Assembly: GCF_040954645.1 (NCBI RefSeq)
Contig: NC_092805.1
Coordinates: forward strand, 14,402,741 to 14,466,740
Length of the DNA: 64,000 nucleotides
Source: Diabrotica undecimpunctata
Lineage: Eukaryota > Arthropoda > Insecta > Coleoptera > Chrysomelidae
Reading direction: 5' to 3'
The notes beneath the pieces were generated by a model. The model was not told the DNA's origin and ran no database searches. It saw only the letters and a program-made list of their open reading frames with translations. Made by a program: the position numbers and the translations under genes. Shown in pieces: positions 21,868 through 33,354 of this stretch; within the stretch, counting starts at the first letter, position 1; each line of letters opens with the position of its first letter.

Positions 21868-24040
21868 TAGAATAGAAATATGCTTTATTGTCACTGAAAA
21901 TTGTACAATTTTATGGACAAAGCTTACAAAAAGTCAAAACAAATATTAATAACAATTAAAATTTACTAAAATTACATTAATAGTCAGTATCACAAAATAA
22001 AAGATAATAAAATATACAATCCATTGCAAAATTTAACTAAATTGCAAATTGCGTAATAAAACCTTACGAACTAGTTTAGTTAAGAAACTCTTCCACTGAA
22101 TAATATTGTCTTTCAGATAGATAGGCTTTTGTCAATTTACGGAACTTAAGGAAAGTTGATGGTTGTAAAATTTTTTGCCGAATATAATATATATTTCTTT
22201 ACTAACTCAGTGGACGGGATCGGTAAATACACATCGAAGGTTGAATTTCTGGTGAGGTAGTCATGATTAGGTCTTGCTGGAAAAACATGTAGGTGTTTAT
22301 GAATTAAGCAAACAGTTTCTAGAATATATAAAGAGGGAAGAGAAAATCCCGTTATTTTTGAAGTAGCTTCCGCAATGTGTTATTCTACTGAGGCCAAAAA
22401 GATACCGTATTGCTCTCTTTTGTAATTTAAAAATAACATCGGATTCAGCTGTACTAGAATCCCAAAAAAGAAGGCCATATCGAAGATGAGACTCGAACAA
22501 AGAAAAATTTGTTATTTTGGATTGGAAGATGTTAAATTGATTTCCTTCGAAACAGATCTTATTGCATAGCAGGCTGAGGTTAGTCTCTTACTTAACATAT
22601 CGATATGAAGGGACCATTTAAGAGTACAGAAAACATAGCGTCGCTGGTACATTTATTAGATAAACAACTTAACTGACTTTGTGATAAAATGTTGTTTTCA
22701 ACGAGAAAGGACATGAGTCGGGCTTTTATAAGTCTCTCAATAATTTTGGATATGACCGGTAGTAAGTCAATAGGTCTATAGTTGCAGACATTTGATTTTT
22801 CACTACCCTTATGAAGAGGAATAATAATGGCTGTCTTTAGGCACTCTGGAAATATAGCTTTTTCAAAGGAATCGTTAATTAGTGAGACCAAAACTTCCAA
22901 CACATTATTTGGGAGATTTAAGAAAATTTTTATGGATAGTCCATTAGTACTACAGGAAGATTTGCTTTTGATACTGCTGATTGTTTCGATCAGTTCCGAT
23001 TTATCAACTTTTCTTATTAAGAATGAATTCGAGACCTTTTTTGAATTGGGGAGATAGGAAATAGGATCTTGTTGTAGCAAAATAGTTGATGTTATATTTT
23101 TACTCACATTAAAGAAGTATTCATTTAGATTTTCAAGCTTTGGAAGAGAAAATGTTTGAGCTGTGTTAGTTTTATTTCGAAGATCGTTTATTATGGACCA
23201 AGTTTTATTTGCAACATTTTTAGAGCTAACCAGTCGATTCTGATAGTATATTTTTTTAGCTGTTTTGATAAGTTGTAGATAGGTTCCTCTGTACTTATAG
23301 ATAGAGATATATTCAGTGACAAAGACGATGGTAGTAAATTGCTTGATGTACAGTAGTGAACGCATATTCTTGGCTAATATGCGGATACCTTTGGTAGTCC
23401 AGGGTTTGTGATGTTTTGACTTAATTGTAATTAAAGAAAATGCCTTATTGAAAATACAGACAAGCTTATCTAAAAATCACTGAAATTATAGTCCACGTCC
23501 ACAGAGGGAAAGTGCCACCCAGAAGTCAAGAACAAACTTTGGAATTTACGAAAGTTCTGAGCGGAAAAAATCCTTCCTAAACGTTGGGTTTTCGAGGATT
23601 GTTTATTAAGAGTGTTAAACTTGGTATATGCTTCTTTATGATCAGAAAGTCCTGCATTAATAATTGTAGAGCGTACATCAAGGGGTGAGAAATCTGAGAC
23701 AATATAATCAATTATGGTAGATGTTGTTTTAGTAATTCTTGTAGGAGAATTAACGTGCATTGTGAAACCACACAACTCGAATATATCGACCAAGAATAAT
23801 TGGGTAACACAAGCAACAGGGTAATTAATATTTAAGTCACCGCATAGAATCTTTCTGCTTTTATTGGGCAGGTCGTCTAACAAATTTAACAGGTACTGAA
23901 AAAATAGTTCCGTGGAAGAATCAGGTGATCTATAAATGAAAAGAATGTATAGATTAAGGTTCTTGTTATAAACCAATGAAAACTCAAAATAGGATTCATT
24001 CAACAGAATGATAAAAACTCTGCCAAAGTTAAAATACACG
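21868..24040 (-). pseudogene. CR1/Daphne-like LINE, 5'-truncated
   Basis: From 24040 leftward: endonuclease (LNLYILFIYRSPDSSTELFF, ILCGDLNINY, NSPTRITKTTSTIIDYI), linker 'YYQNRLVSSKNVANKTWSII', then RT entry SSCSTNGLSIKIFLNLP (22960) and CNYRPIDLLPVISKIIERLI (22770). The palm from 'SDAMFSVLLN' jumps to the C-terminal MFESHLRYGLLFWDSS (22460-22500), so motifs A-C are deleted. The 3' end near 21870-21900 carries AATAAAGCATATTTCTATTC, a polyadenylation signal plus short tail repeat. YRSP, GDLNI and the C-terminal block point to the CR1/Daphne group. Confidence 0.85.
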
Positions 24041-24059
24041 GAATATAGTCAGATGCGTT

Positions 24060-24665
24060 CAAAACAAAGAAAGTAACTAGACAGGGCTGCATACTATCAC
24101 TATTATTATATTATACAACATAATATTCAGAATATATAATGAGAAAAGTATTAGACGAATGGGATGGAGGAATCACTATAGGACGCAGAAAAATCAGCAA
24201 CTTGCGATACGCAGATCATACACTTACACTCGAAGCAAATGAAGAAATGATCACCATCACTGAGCTGCTAAGCTTGATAAGCGAAGAATTCAGTCTTCAG
24301 ATCAACACCGGAAAAACAAAAATAATGATCGTAGACAGAGCAAATAATAATCTACCGGATATACATCAAGTTGCGAATTTAAGTGGTAGACTTTAGTGGT
24401 TGTATATTTGGGTTCCCTGATAACCAACAATGGCGATTGATTCTCAGAAATCAAGTGTAGACTAGCAATGGCCCGAACCGCAACAGCCAAATTGACTAAA
24501 ATATCGAAAGATCGAACAATAACAAGCAATGGTTGGTCAATGACCTTATTTTTCCCATTACTACATACGCAGCTGAATCATACTCTCAAAAAAAAATCGA
24601 TAGGAGTACGATCGAAGCCTTCGAAATGTTGGTCTATAAAAGAATTCTACGCGTGTCCTGGACAT
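24060..24665 (+). pseudogene. LINE RT fragment (palm to thumb)
   Basis: Plus strand: EYIMRKVLDEWDGGITIG, SNLRYADHTLTLEANEE (YADD changed to YADH, so the second catalytic Asp is lost), LQINTGKTKIMIVDRANNN, a frameshift, then AMARTATAKLTKISKDRTI and FEMLVYKRILRVSWTW. It stops abruptly at 24665 where a ZMYM1-like hAT begins, suggesting that the hAT landed in it. Confidence 0.8.
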
Positions 24666-24679
24666 GGCCGCATTTAGGT

Positions 24680-25783
24680 CAATTGACGCCCTAGGCAATT
24701 CTCTAGTAGCCGCCCTTCAAACATGTACCATTTTTGCAAAAAAAAAATTGTAAGCAGGATTTTTTATTTAAATAAGAATAAATTAAAAATGGATTTAAAC
24801 TACGATGTTTATATACATGTAATAGAAAAAATTGTCATTCCAGTTCGATCACATCAGAGATTTCTTCCTTGATTTTTAGCCATTTCAAAAGTGTCCATTT
24901 TTTCAAATATAGAAAGTGCTTGATGTTTCACAGCTGCAGTTTAACATCCGTAGTTAGAGATATTAAAGTGCGCATTTTTATGGGTGGCCCATGTGGACCA
25001 CCTAGTTTCACTAAGAGTTTTCACAACAGGTGATTTTAAGTTGTTAGTTAAAATTTTCCATCTATATGTGGAAGAATGAAAAAGGAAGTGGCGTTCAGAC
25101 AGGATTTTCCTGCCAAAGATCCTACCAAATTGAGAGAATGTCCAGAGCAAGGTACGTACTCAGCAAGTTTATTGTTATTTTTTATTCTGGCTTGCAGCCC
25201 TGAATATTTGCCAGACATATTGGATGCGTTATCATATGACTGGCCGCGACAATCACTTAAATCAATGGTGCGTTCCTCTACACTGTCGATTCCAAAGCAG
25301 CAGATTTGTGATCTTCAGATGGAATATATTTCATAAATCTTTCAGTCGGCATACCATCATCAGAAACATAGCGAACTAAAAATGCTAGCTGATCAACATG
25401 AGACAAGTCTGGTGTCGAATCAACTATTATAGAATAGTATTGTTTTTTGTTTTAATTCGCCAACATTCGTTCTTCTTACTTTTCTTCCCATCAAAATTAT
25501 TAGTTCCTTGCATATAGTGTTTGACAGATAATTACAGTTCCCTTGACCAATATTTCCAAATTTAGTAAGGTGTTCGCGTTAAAAAAGATCAAATTCTGCT
25601 ATGAGTTCTAAACAACCTAAGAAGGTGCCGTTTTGATTCTATAACTGAATTATCTCCTCTAATGGCAAGTCCACTTGTGGTTAGTGTAATTTGCGTTGCG
25701 CCAGTGTTATACTTCGCTTTTGAACGCACTTGTTATGGAACAGTCTATTCTGTTTTTTAATATACCTCGATTGAATAAACTCA
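24680..25783 (-). pseudogene. ZMYM1-like hAT transposase, C-terminal part
   Basis: Minus-strand blocks: GRKVRRTNVGELKQKTILFY (25470), a DGMPTERFMKYI region (25330), SYDNASNMSGKYSGLQARIK (25190-25235), a 'CSGHSLNLVGSLAGKS' region (25100-25150) and SPVVKTLSETRWSTWATHKN (24960-25040). This order (…YDNASNMSG…, CHSLNL-type motif, …TRW…) is that of TTF-type zinc finger/ZMYM1-like hAT transposases. Several stops and frameshifts are present. Its N-terminal half lies at 27306-27885, beyond a LINE inserted at 25796-27293. Confidence 0.82.
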
Positions 25784-26017
25784 AGACAATTGCCGTGTTG
25801 ATTATTTTTCGTGTAATGCCGTGTTGATAATAATCAACACAATAACTTACCTGAATTGAGACACGAAATACAAATCAGTTTTCAGGAAGTAGAAATAGCC
25901 GTAAATTCACTCAAAAAAGAAAGTCACCAGGACCAGACGGAATAACCAACGAGCTTCTAAACACACAGAGAAGAAAGTATAACCCTAGAGATAGTAAAAC
26001 TTATACAAAAACTAATA

Positions 26018-26920
26018 TTGTACTGCAAGATACCAAACGCATGGAGAAACAGCATAATGATACCGATGTTCAAGAAAGGAGATAAAGAAGACCCCAACAA
26101 TTATAGAGATATAAATCTACTGAACACCGCACTTAAGCTTAACACAAAAGTCCTAACCAACAAAATCAATAAACTAACAACTTTATCAGATGAACAACAA
26201 GGATTCAGAACCGGAAGATCCTGCGTAGACGCCGTATTTGTACTATGGCAAATCACAGAAAAGGCCATCGAGTACAATAAACCAGCATGTCTGTGTTTTA
26301 TAGACCTGACAAATGCTTTCGATCGCATCCAAGTCGAAGACGTCTTACACCTACTGTATAAAAGAAACATACCAATCAATACAATACAATCAATACAAAC
26401 CATCGAAAACATCTACTTCCATAATCGAATACAGGCAAAGGTAAATGGAAAACTAACACTGTGTATACCAGTACAAAGCGGAGTCAGGCAGGGTGACTCG
26501 TTAAGCCCACTTCTCTTTAATATAATAATGGACGAAATAATACAAACAGTACGTAAAGGTCATGGCTACAAAATGGGGAACAAAGAAATCCAAATATTAT
26601 GTTATGCAGACGACGCCGCATTAATCGACGAGACAGAAGACGAACTCCAAAGATTAACACACATCTTCAATACAACGGCCAAGAAATACAATATGATAAT
26701 ATCAGCAGAAAAAACGAAATGTATGACAACATCTAAATACCCACTACGATGTAAAATCGAAATTTATGGGAAGATAATAAAGCAGGAAGCAACGTTTAGA
26801 TATCTGGGAATAGATATAACTAGTTACGGAGATGTTGAAGAAGAAGTACGACAACAAAGCTTAAAATCAAGTAAAGCGGCGGGATCTCTTAATGACACAA
26901 TCTGGAGAACAAACACCTAA
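26018..26920 (+). CDS. RT ORF of the LINE at 25.8-27.3 kb (300 aa)
   Basis: Contains NAWRNSIMIPMFKKGDKEDP, QQGFRTGRSCVDAVFVLWQI, motif A ACLCFIDLTNAFDRIQVED, motif B SGVRQGDSLSPLLFNIIMDE, and motif C LCYADDAALIDETEDE, so all palm catalytic residues are intact. The thumb begins with TFRYLGIDIT. The frame is lost at about 26900 and continues one frame over from 26892 to 27191. No endonuclease is present because the copy is 5'-truncated. A second 3' fragment of this family lies at 40761-41156. Confidence 0.85.
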   Translation: MYCKIPNAWRNSIMIPMFKKGDKEDPNNYRDINLLNTALKLNTKVLTNKINKLTTLSDEQQGFRTGRSCVDAVFVLWQITEKAIEYNKPACLCFIDLTNAFDRIQVEDVLHLLYKRNIPINTIQSIQTIENIYFHNRIQAKVNGKLTLCIPVQSGVRQGDSLSPLLFNIIMDEIIQTVRKGHGYKMGNKEIQILCYADDAALIDETEDELQRLTHIFNTTAKKYNMIISAEKTKCMTTSKYPLRCKIEIYGKIIKQEATFRYLGIDITSYGDVEEEVRQQSLKSSKAAGSLNDTIWRTNT

Positions 26921-27196
26921 GACAAGACCCACAAAAACAAGAATCTATAAAGCAGCAACTAGACCTATATTAATATCAGGGAAAAGTCTGTTGGATAGGG
27001 AGAGAAGCGAAAACATAAGAAGAGCATGTAATATAGAAGACATAAATGGATGGGTGAAAAAACGGAAACAGGAGTGGAACGAACACATTAGTAGAATGGC
27101 AGAGGATAGGATAGTACGAATAGCACGAGATAAGTCAGTAAATGGACGAAGAAGTATTGGCAGACTAAAAAAAAATGGTGCGACAATTTAAACAAT

Positions 27197-27241
27197 TTAG
27201 GAGGCTAAAACGGGAGACTATTATTATTATTAGGAGGCTAA
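27197..27241 (+). mobile_element. 21-bp SINE-end micro-insertion with 12-bp TSDs
   Basis: TTAGGAGGCTAA at 27197-27208 and 27230-27241 flanks AACGGGAGACTATTATTATTA plus nothing else. The insert equals the 3' end of the 135-bp element at 940-1074, so this is an extremely 5'-truncated retro-insertion of that family. It landed in the 3' part of the LINE, just after a stop. Confidence 0.85.
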
Positions 27242-27305
27242 TATTGAAGAAGAAACAGGCTTTAAAGCCTACATACAAGAAGGAAGAAGAAGAAGACAAT
27301 TGCCG

Positions 27306-27885
27306 CGTGGTCCTTTGATTCTTCATGTTGTTTTAAACTGACGCCAGCATTCTTTAGTCATTAAAACCTGTAGTGAAAGAAGTCGGTTGCGCCTGAAATA
27401 GAAGGCAAGGAATACAAAATACACTATTTTTCGATGTAGAATAAAATAGCTAATTCCTAAACTTCATTTCACCATTCAACATATTTCTGAAAAAATGATT
27501 CCTTGTTTATTTCAGTCGAATGCTCTCTAATGCCGAACATTAAAAGTCAATATTCAGGTCCTGTTGTGCATAATTAAATATTCTATTGTTCTGTCATCTT
27601 TTGTTCAATTAGCAGAATCGGTAGATACAAAAAATTCTTCAGGTGGTGTTAATGTTGCACTGGGGAGTCTTCAGTTGTTTTTGCATTAATATTTTCTGAT
27701 GGTTTTGCCAACGGAGTTTCTGTGTTAGCAGAACTGGATCCACCAGCTTCATCATGATCATTACTTCTTGTAGGGAAAAAAGAGTTAATTTTTGGGATAG
27801 TCTTTATTAGAAATTTTTTAAATTCTATATTTTCTTGTGCTTTTTTTCTGTATGCAGCCCTGCTAAGCCGTTTTCTCTTGTCCAT
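27306..27885 (-). pseudogene. ZMYM1-like hAT transposase, N-terminal part
   Basis: From 27885: MDKRKRLSRAAYRKKAQENI, then PKINSFFPT and an acidic, Ser-rich linker, the typical N-terminus of TTF-type/ZMYM1-like hAT proteins. Further down, near 27310-27360, is ECWRQFKTT. The order fits the C-terminal part at 24680-25783, making one hAT gene split by the LINE insertion. No terminal inverted repeats could be identified by eye on either side. Confidence 0.8.
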
Positions 27886-28081
27886 AACTAATATAGAAAT
27901 TATTCGTATATGATATTTGAAAATTAAAAAAAAATATTTTATAGCAGATGTTAAACTGGATCGGTATTCAACTCAAATAAATAAACTACTTAAGTGGTAC
28001 TTTAATAATAAGGGTAGATAAATTTATTTTAGTAACAACAATAGCTTCTCATTTCATAAAAATTTAAAAACTGACAAAAAT

Positions 28082-28342
28082 TTAATTTTTGCCAGTTAAC
28101 TGCCTATATTGCCTAATGGATAAAGCGGTTCTGGTCTTGGACATAACATAGAACCAACCTGTCAATTCTGGAAGAGCTTCATATAAAAAACAGGCTATTA
28201 AAAAAAAGTAAACCGACCATACCTCAACAGTGCCTATTAGTTTTTTACTTTTTTCTTCCCCTAAAACTGTATTAACAATTACTTTCCTATTTATTAATAT
28301 GTAGATATAAATAATAAAGTATATTGTTAGTAACATAAACAC
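28082..28342 (-). other. repeat paralogous to the DUF7869 element flanks
   Basis: TAACAATTACTTTCCTATTT at 28273-28292 equals the two flanks of the 17997-20804 transposon joined at AATT, with further weaker similarity on both sides (about 16 of 21 leftward). An 86-aa minus-strand ORF with a hydrophobic N-terminus covers it; I do not recognise the protein and it may be chance. Confidence 0.55.
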
Positions 28343-28379
28343 AAATAGCGAATATTATTTTTTTACTTTTTTCTATAAT

Positions 28380-28860
28380 TGCATCCACGTGTGGTACCTT
28401 CATATCCCACGTTCTTTCCCCCCCATTCATCCCCCACTGTTCCATGGCTGTTAACCTTCAACACACGCGCTCAAATTAAACTCCGTAGTCACTCGCCTCC
28501 CGCGAGCCTCATAAAAACAACCATCGATGAACTTCGCTTCTATCTCTCTCTTAGCATAGGTCGTCTTTTTCCAGCAATCGATGGTGTATCGTCAAATCCT
28601 TGGGAATAATCTAAAAAATTGAGGCAAATACTTTGTATACAGTTGCAAAAACACCTCGTGTGTCCTTAATTTGCAGATTTCTTGAAAAAAACTCACGAAA
28701 TTTTATCATTTTCTCGCAGATTTTGGGGAAAGGGAAAGTCTGCGTAGTCGGAGGAAGCCGAAAACTCGCGAGCGCCACAGCCACCTTGACCAATCTCAAC
28801 GTAAGTCGGATCGAGTGATCCGTGTTTCTGTTTTCTAACGCGTGGGTCGGTCAAATTGTA
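28380..28860 (+). other. GC-richer segment with splice-donor-like site
   Basis: This stretch is noticeably richer in C and G than its neighbours and contains CGCGAGCGCCACAGCC followed by CTCAACGTAAGTCGG at about 28797, a strong match to a 5' splice site. No TE domain is visible. It could be an untranslated first exon with its promoter, or an unrecognised repeat; there is no downstream acceptor or coding exon in reach that I can support. Confidence 0.3.
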
Positions 28861-29289
28861 TTATTTTTTTATTGTTGCGGATAATTATACTGTATGGTTG
28901 GAATACTGCATCGAGCAGAAGTCGTCTTTGGAGGCCACAGCGTTTCTTTTGTTATTTTTATTTGTACTAAACACGTCAAATTCGAATGAATAGGTGTGTT
29001 GTTTATTTGTTTGGTAGATACTTCTATTTTTTTAATGTTGAGACCTACATTATCCATTAAAGAAATCTGTTTATGTTGTACGTGGGAACAAATTAAGGAA
29101 GTACGAAAATATGATTGAATATTATAATATAGTAATATACCATATACTTATATCAATAGAAACATAAAATCAATATTTGCCCAAGCAGTTAGATAACACA
29201 CATTCGAGGATGCGATAGAGGAGTTAAATAAAAAAAATTGTATTAGGTTCCAATTGGGACCTATTTCAATTCAAAGTTTATTTCGATCG

Positions 29290-30823
29290 ACGAAAATGCT
29301 TCTTCTTCTTCTTCTTCGTCTAGCCATTCACGTCCACATCTGAACATAAGCCTCTTCAAGTCTTCCTTTCCATTGTTTTTTATTGTAAGCTACTTGTAGA
29401 CAATTTTTCCCGGCAGTCCTTTTCAGATCATCTGTCCATCTCATAGGAGGTCTGCCTCTGGGTCTTTTGTGTTGGTATGGTCTCCAGGTTAAAATTGATC
29501 TGTACCATTTGTTTAGATCGCTCCTAGCTACATGTCCAGCGTATTCCCATTTCAACTTTAATGATTTTTGCACCACATCGGTGACTTTCAGGGGCGGATG
29601 GGCCCACCGGGATACCGGGAATTTTCCCGGTGGGCCGTCGTTTGTGGGCTGCCACGCGCGGACCTAAACCCTTAATTTTTCAACTGCATGAATTCTGGCA
29701 TAGTCTTTACAGAAGATATGGTTAGAGCCGAATTATTAGCATTAGTAAAGGCCAATAAACCATTATTCTTTATTTTATTTTCTTCATTATTATGTACATA
29801 ACATATTTTTATAAATTAATCGTTTATTTCAATTTTTGTCTGTAGAAAAACTTTTTATTTTATTTTTCTGGTACGCCAATGGTTTAAATCACAAAGTATG
29901 TAGGTGGTATTTATTATAGGGTTTGTTCCAGCCGACGAACCGTCAGAAACTCTCAGCGAAAGTCGATCAGCACGAGTAAAGAGGATAATACTGATGACTG
30001 TATTATTGTTCTCTCACTGACCAACTGTTTGCCACGAATTCTGACTGTTTCACTGAAGTTATTCCGGTTCCAAAAGACACGAATTATTATGTGACGTCAC
30101 TGACTTTGGTTTTCTGTCTTATCCATGTGTTTGTTTTCTTGTCCTTAAGTGATATACCTAGCATTGCTCTTTTCATCGCGTGTTGAGTGACTCAAGTATA
30201 TTCATATTCTTTTTTGTGATTGTCCATGTTTGTGCCGCATAAGTTAATATCGGAATAATGCATGCATCAAAAACTTTAGATCTAAGATGTAATTGAATTT
30301 GTTGATTTCTGAGTATATAGTTCAGTTTATCGAATGCTGCCCAAGCTAACTTTCTTCTTCTTTTTATTTCTTCAGTTTGAATTTCCCTATTTAGTATTAT
30401 TTTTTGTCCTAAGTATATATATATTCTTCAACTTTTTCTATAACTTTATCGTTTATTATTGTCACGGTGTCTTCGGAGTGCATGACTTTTGTTTTGTTTA
30501 AATTCATTTTCAGTCCTATTTTAGAAGATTCGGTATGTAGTTCTAAAAGCATGGTTTGCATTTCTTGTAGGTCAGTAGCTATCAGGATTATGTCATCTGC
30601 AAATCGTAGATTACTGAGGTAGCGGCCATTGATGTTTATTCCCTTATATTTCCAATTTAGGTTTTTAAAAACGTCCTCCAAAACTAAGGTGAACAGTTTG
30701 GGTGATAAAGTATCTCCCTGTTTGACTCCCCTGTTTAATGGTACAGGGTTCGTGTGTTCATTTTCATTTAGGTAGGTAAAAATGCGTAAGGGGTAAAAAA
30801 TAAGGTAAAAGTACGAAAATGCT
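29290..30823 (-). mobile_element. F52C9.6-like LINE, 11-bp TSDs, with nested insert
   Basis: ACGAAAATGCT at 29290-29300 and 30813-30823 bounds the copy. On the minus strand: MEDVFKNLNWKYKGININGR, SNLRFADDIILIATDLQE, NLNKTKVMHSED (30410-30680), then 'RAMLGISLKDKKTN', KLKWEYAGHVARSDLNKWYR and RPRGRPPMRWTDDLKRTAGK with EEAYVQMW (29328-29576). The tail is a GAAG repeat at the left end. Between the last two blocks, about 510 bp of foreign sequence (29589-30099) interrupts the KVTDVV motif. Confidence 0.9.
29589..30099. mobile_element. hAT-like non-autonomous insertion, diverged TSD
   Basis: The host LINE codes for TKVTDVV; the DNA for this motif is present on both sides of the insert as GTGACTTT (29581-29588) and CTGACTTT (30100-30107), an 8-bp duplication with one mismatch. 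The insert begins CAGGGGCGGATGGGCCCACC, a typical hAT terminus, and has an early hairpin (GGGAATTTTCCC). The right end lacks the complementary TIR, so it is eroded, or the segment is composite: a different GC-rich piece starts at about 29930. Confidence 0.6.
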
Positions 30824-31159
30824 ATTGAACCTCAAACAATCATACGAACAAGCTGAATTAGGCTGGGATTGTCAATTTTAGGATTCTAAAAAAGATGTAA
30901 AAAAGTTTGCCACTCCTACCCCCAGGCTTCCCCCTAAAACCACCCCACTAGGGTGTAAAAATGGAAAACATTGATTTACGAAGAATCTCTACGCCGTAGA
31001 CAAAAGTGTTTCAAACAAAAAATCTAGCTGAAATAATTTTGAACAAAAATGTGTATTAGCACTTTTTCTGTAGAATAAACCGTTCTCTCGGAAACAACGC
31101 TTTAAGCGACCAGCGATTTTGAATGTCAGTTACGCGTGCGATATCAATATTTTTAAATA

Positions 31160-31830
31160 AAATTTGTATCAACTCGACGTTAAAAATTCCATATCTTTTT
31201 ATCAGATTGCTAATAATTTTGCAGAACTACAAGAACTGATAAGTTACCTAAATGCAGCTAACAATGAAATTGGCCTAAAAATGAACTTGACAAAAACAAA
31301 AACCATGTACAACGAGCTAGTGAATGTCCAAAATTATAATAAACAACACTGCACTTGAGACAGTAGACGAGTATGTATACCTATGACAATTAATACATAA
31401 ATCTGGTTCCTTACTCCCAGAAATCAATAGAAGAATGAATCTGGCCTGGGTATCTTTTGGTCAAAATGCAGTTATATTCAAATTCAGGATGCCACTCCAC
31501 CTGAAGCCTGAAAACTTGAATGCTAAAGAAAGAAAGTCACTCAAAGGACAATGGAGCGATGCATGCTAAGTATTACAAAGAGAGATTGAAAAAGAATAGA
31601 ATGGATCAGACAGAAAACCAAGGTCACTGATGTAATCTGTGGCAATGGTCCACTAGAATGACACTGTGCTATCCAAGAGGCGTCAAGATACCAAGAAGGT
31701 ATCCAAATTTGAGATGGGACTATGACATAAGGAAACAAGCCGGTACAACATGACACAGAAAAGCGAATATTAGACAATTGTGGGCAGAAATGAAGAACGA
31801 ATATGTAAGGGACGCTGTACCATAATTGGT
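31160..31830 (+). pseudogene. degraded F52C9.6-like LINE fragment
   Basis: Plus-strand pieces: ELQELISYLNAANNEIGLKM, NLTKTKTMYNE, a TVDEYVYL block, EINRRMNLAWVSFGQNAVIF, LHLKPENL, then IRQKTKVTDVI at about 31615 and a 'QLWAEMKNEYVRD' end. The order matches the 30-kb and 21-kb copies. Numerous stops; no RT catalytic residues remain. Confidence 0.7.
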
Positions 31831-31984
31831 AGAATACGCTGAAATTTGAGGTAGTGTTTGTAAATAATAACTAAGCAGTCCTTTTTGCAATAAACAGTTA
31901 TGAAACACTACGTAACAGAACTTCCAGAGTCCAGACCTGAGTATCTTCAACAAATATTCAGAAGATACCAAATCCATGGAATAA

Positions 31985-33290
31985 GAAAATAACATCGCTT
32001 AAAACCAACGCTTGTTAATATGCTGAGAGAACTTTTTAATAGATACTTAAACGGAGATAATATACCTGAAAGCTGCAAAGAAAGACGAATTACCCTGATT
32101 GTTAAAAAAAGGAGACAAGAAAGACTGCAAGAACTACCGCTGCATCTTAGTTGCCAGCACTAGCATTGGATTATATGTAAAAGTCATGAAAATTCTAGTC
32201 GAAAACGAATACAAACCACTGGAGTTGCAACAGAAAGCAGGATTTAGAATTTGAAGATCTTGCATTGACCATATATACACTTAAACCCAATTAAATGAAA
32301 AAATAATGGCTAGGAATAGACCAAGTCATTTATTATTTGTGGACTTGACGAAAGCTTATGATACTATTACACATCCGATCCTTCGCGGCATCCGAGGATT
32401 TTGAGCTACAGGCGTCTAACGACGCCGAGAAAATTAATATTATACTTGTGAAAGCAATACAAGGATCGTCCAGTTCTCTGAGAATTTAATCGGTAAATAA
32501 GGGACTACGGCAAGGATGCAGTCCAATACTCTTCAAAATCTACCTGAATAAGGCACTGAAGAAATGTTGGAGATCATATTCTAGAATGAGTATACCATTA
32601 AACGACGAGACAGGATTTACAGCTGATGACAAAGCGATTAATACAACAATACGAGCGATGGGGCCTAAATGTTCATTCAACAAAAATAAAATAAATGTGC
32701 CTAGGAGGAGTTGAAAACGATGAACTTAACTTGGATAAGTATTGTCATCATATTCTGAATATATCTGTTTGCGGGCAAAGATGGAAAGAAATGGACGACG
32801 AACAAATCATAAAAGGGGAAAATAATTGGCGCACTAAACTCACCACTCTGGTCTAAAACTATCTCTAAGCAGAAAAAATACCGCTGCATTACATTATTTT
32901 TAAAAGTAAAGCGTTGTACTTTATGGGTGTGAAATTTGGCAACTCACTAAGAAAACAATAAAAACGCCTTATTCTGGAACTTGATATTTGGCGCAGATTA
33001 GCAGATATATCGAGAATGATGCAGGCAACAAAATGAAAGAAGACGAGAACTTATGAACAAAACAACCACTACCATAGAAGAAATATGGCAAAAATAGCTT
33101 ATTTGGTACGGACATGTACAGAGATTGACAGATCTTTGCCTACCGATGGTAATATTGGATTGGCAGCCACTTAAGCGAAAAAAAAAAAACGAGGAACATG
33201 GCCATGGACATGGCTTGATGGAGTTCAAAAGGCAATATAAAAGAGAAGTCTACAACCAGGAGACTTTTTTTACATCTTTACAGAGAAGGA
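31985..33290 (+). pseudogene. LINE RT, third distinct family, many stops
   Basis: Recognisable blocks in three frames: MLRELFNRYLNGDNIPESCK, LIVKKRRQERLQELPLHL matching an ITLIVKKGDKKDCKNYR pattern, NEYKPLELQQKAGF, SRSCIDHIYTL-like, LFVDLTKAYDTI (32330-32370), VNKGLRQGCSPILFKIYLNK (32495-32545), MSIPLNDETGFTADDK, LYGCEIWQLTKKTIK (32915-32965), and a C-terminal YGTDMYRD-like block. Motif C is degraded to TADD. The copy is old. Confidence 0.75.
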
Positions 33291-33354
33291 AAATTTGCAT
33301 AAAGACACTTCTGACTCACCCAGGTAGTGTTGGGTTCTTAATAACCTAACGAAG

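Larger units (their letters stand above)
25784..27305 (+). mobile_element. LINE insertion with 12-bp TSDs
   Basis: AGACAATTGCCG occurs at 25784-25795 and 27294-27305, delimiting 25796-27293 (1498 bp). The insert starts near the RT N-terminal motif (SFQEVEIAVNSLKK), contains a 300-aa RT ORF, then after a frameshift SLLDRERSENIRRACNIEDI and RKQEWNEHISRMAEDRI, and ends in a GAAGAAGAAG tail. It interrupts the ZMYM1-like hAT. A 21-bp secondary insert sits near its 3' end at 27209. Confidence 0.92.

Noticed and set aside
27209..27229. Simple (TTA)n slippage explaining the 21-bp insert
   Set aside because: The exact 12-bp duplication and the CGGGAGACTATTAT match to the 940-1074 element require an insertion event.
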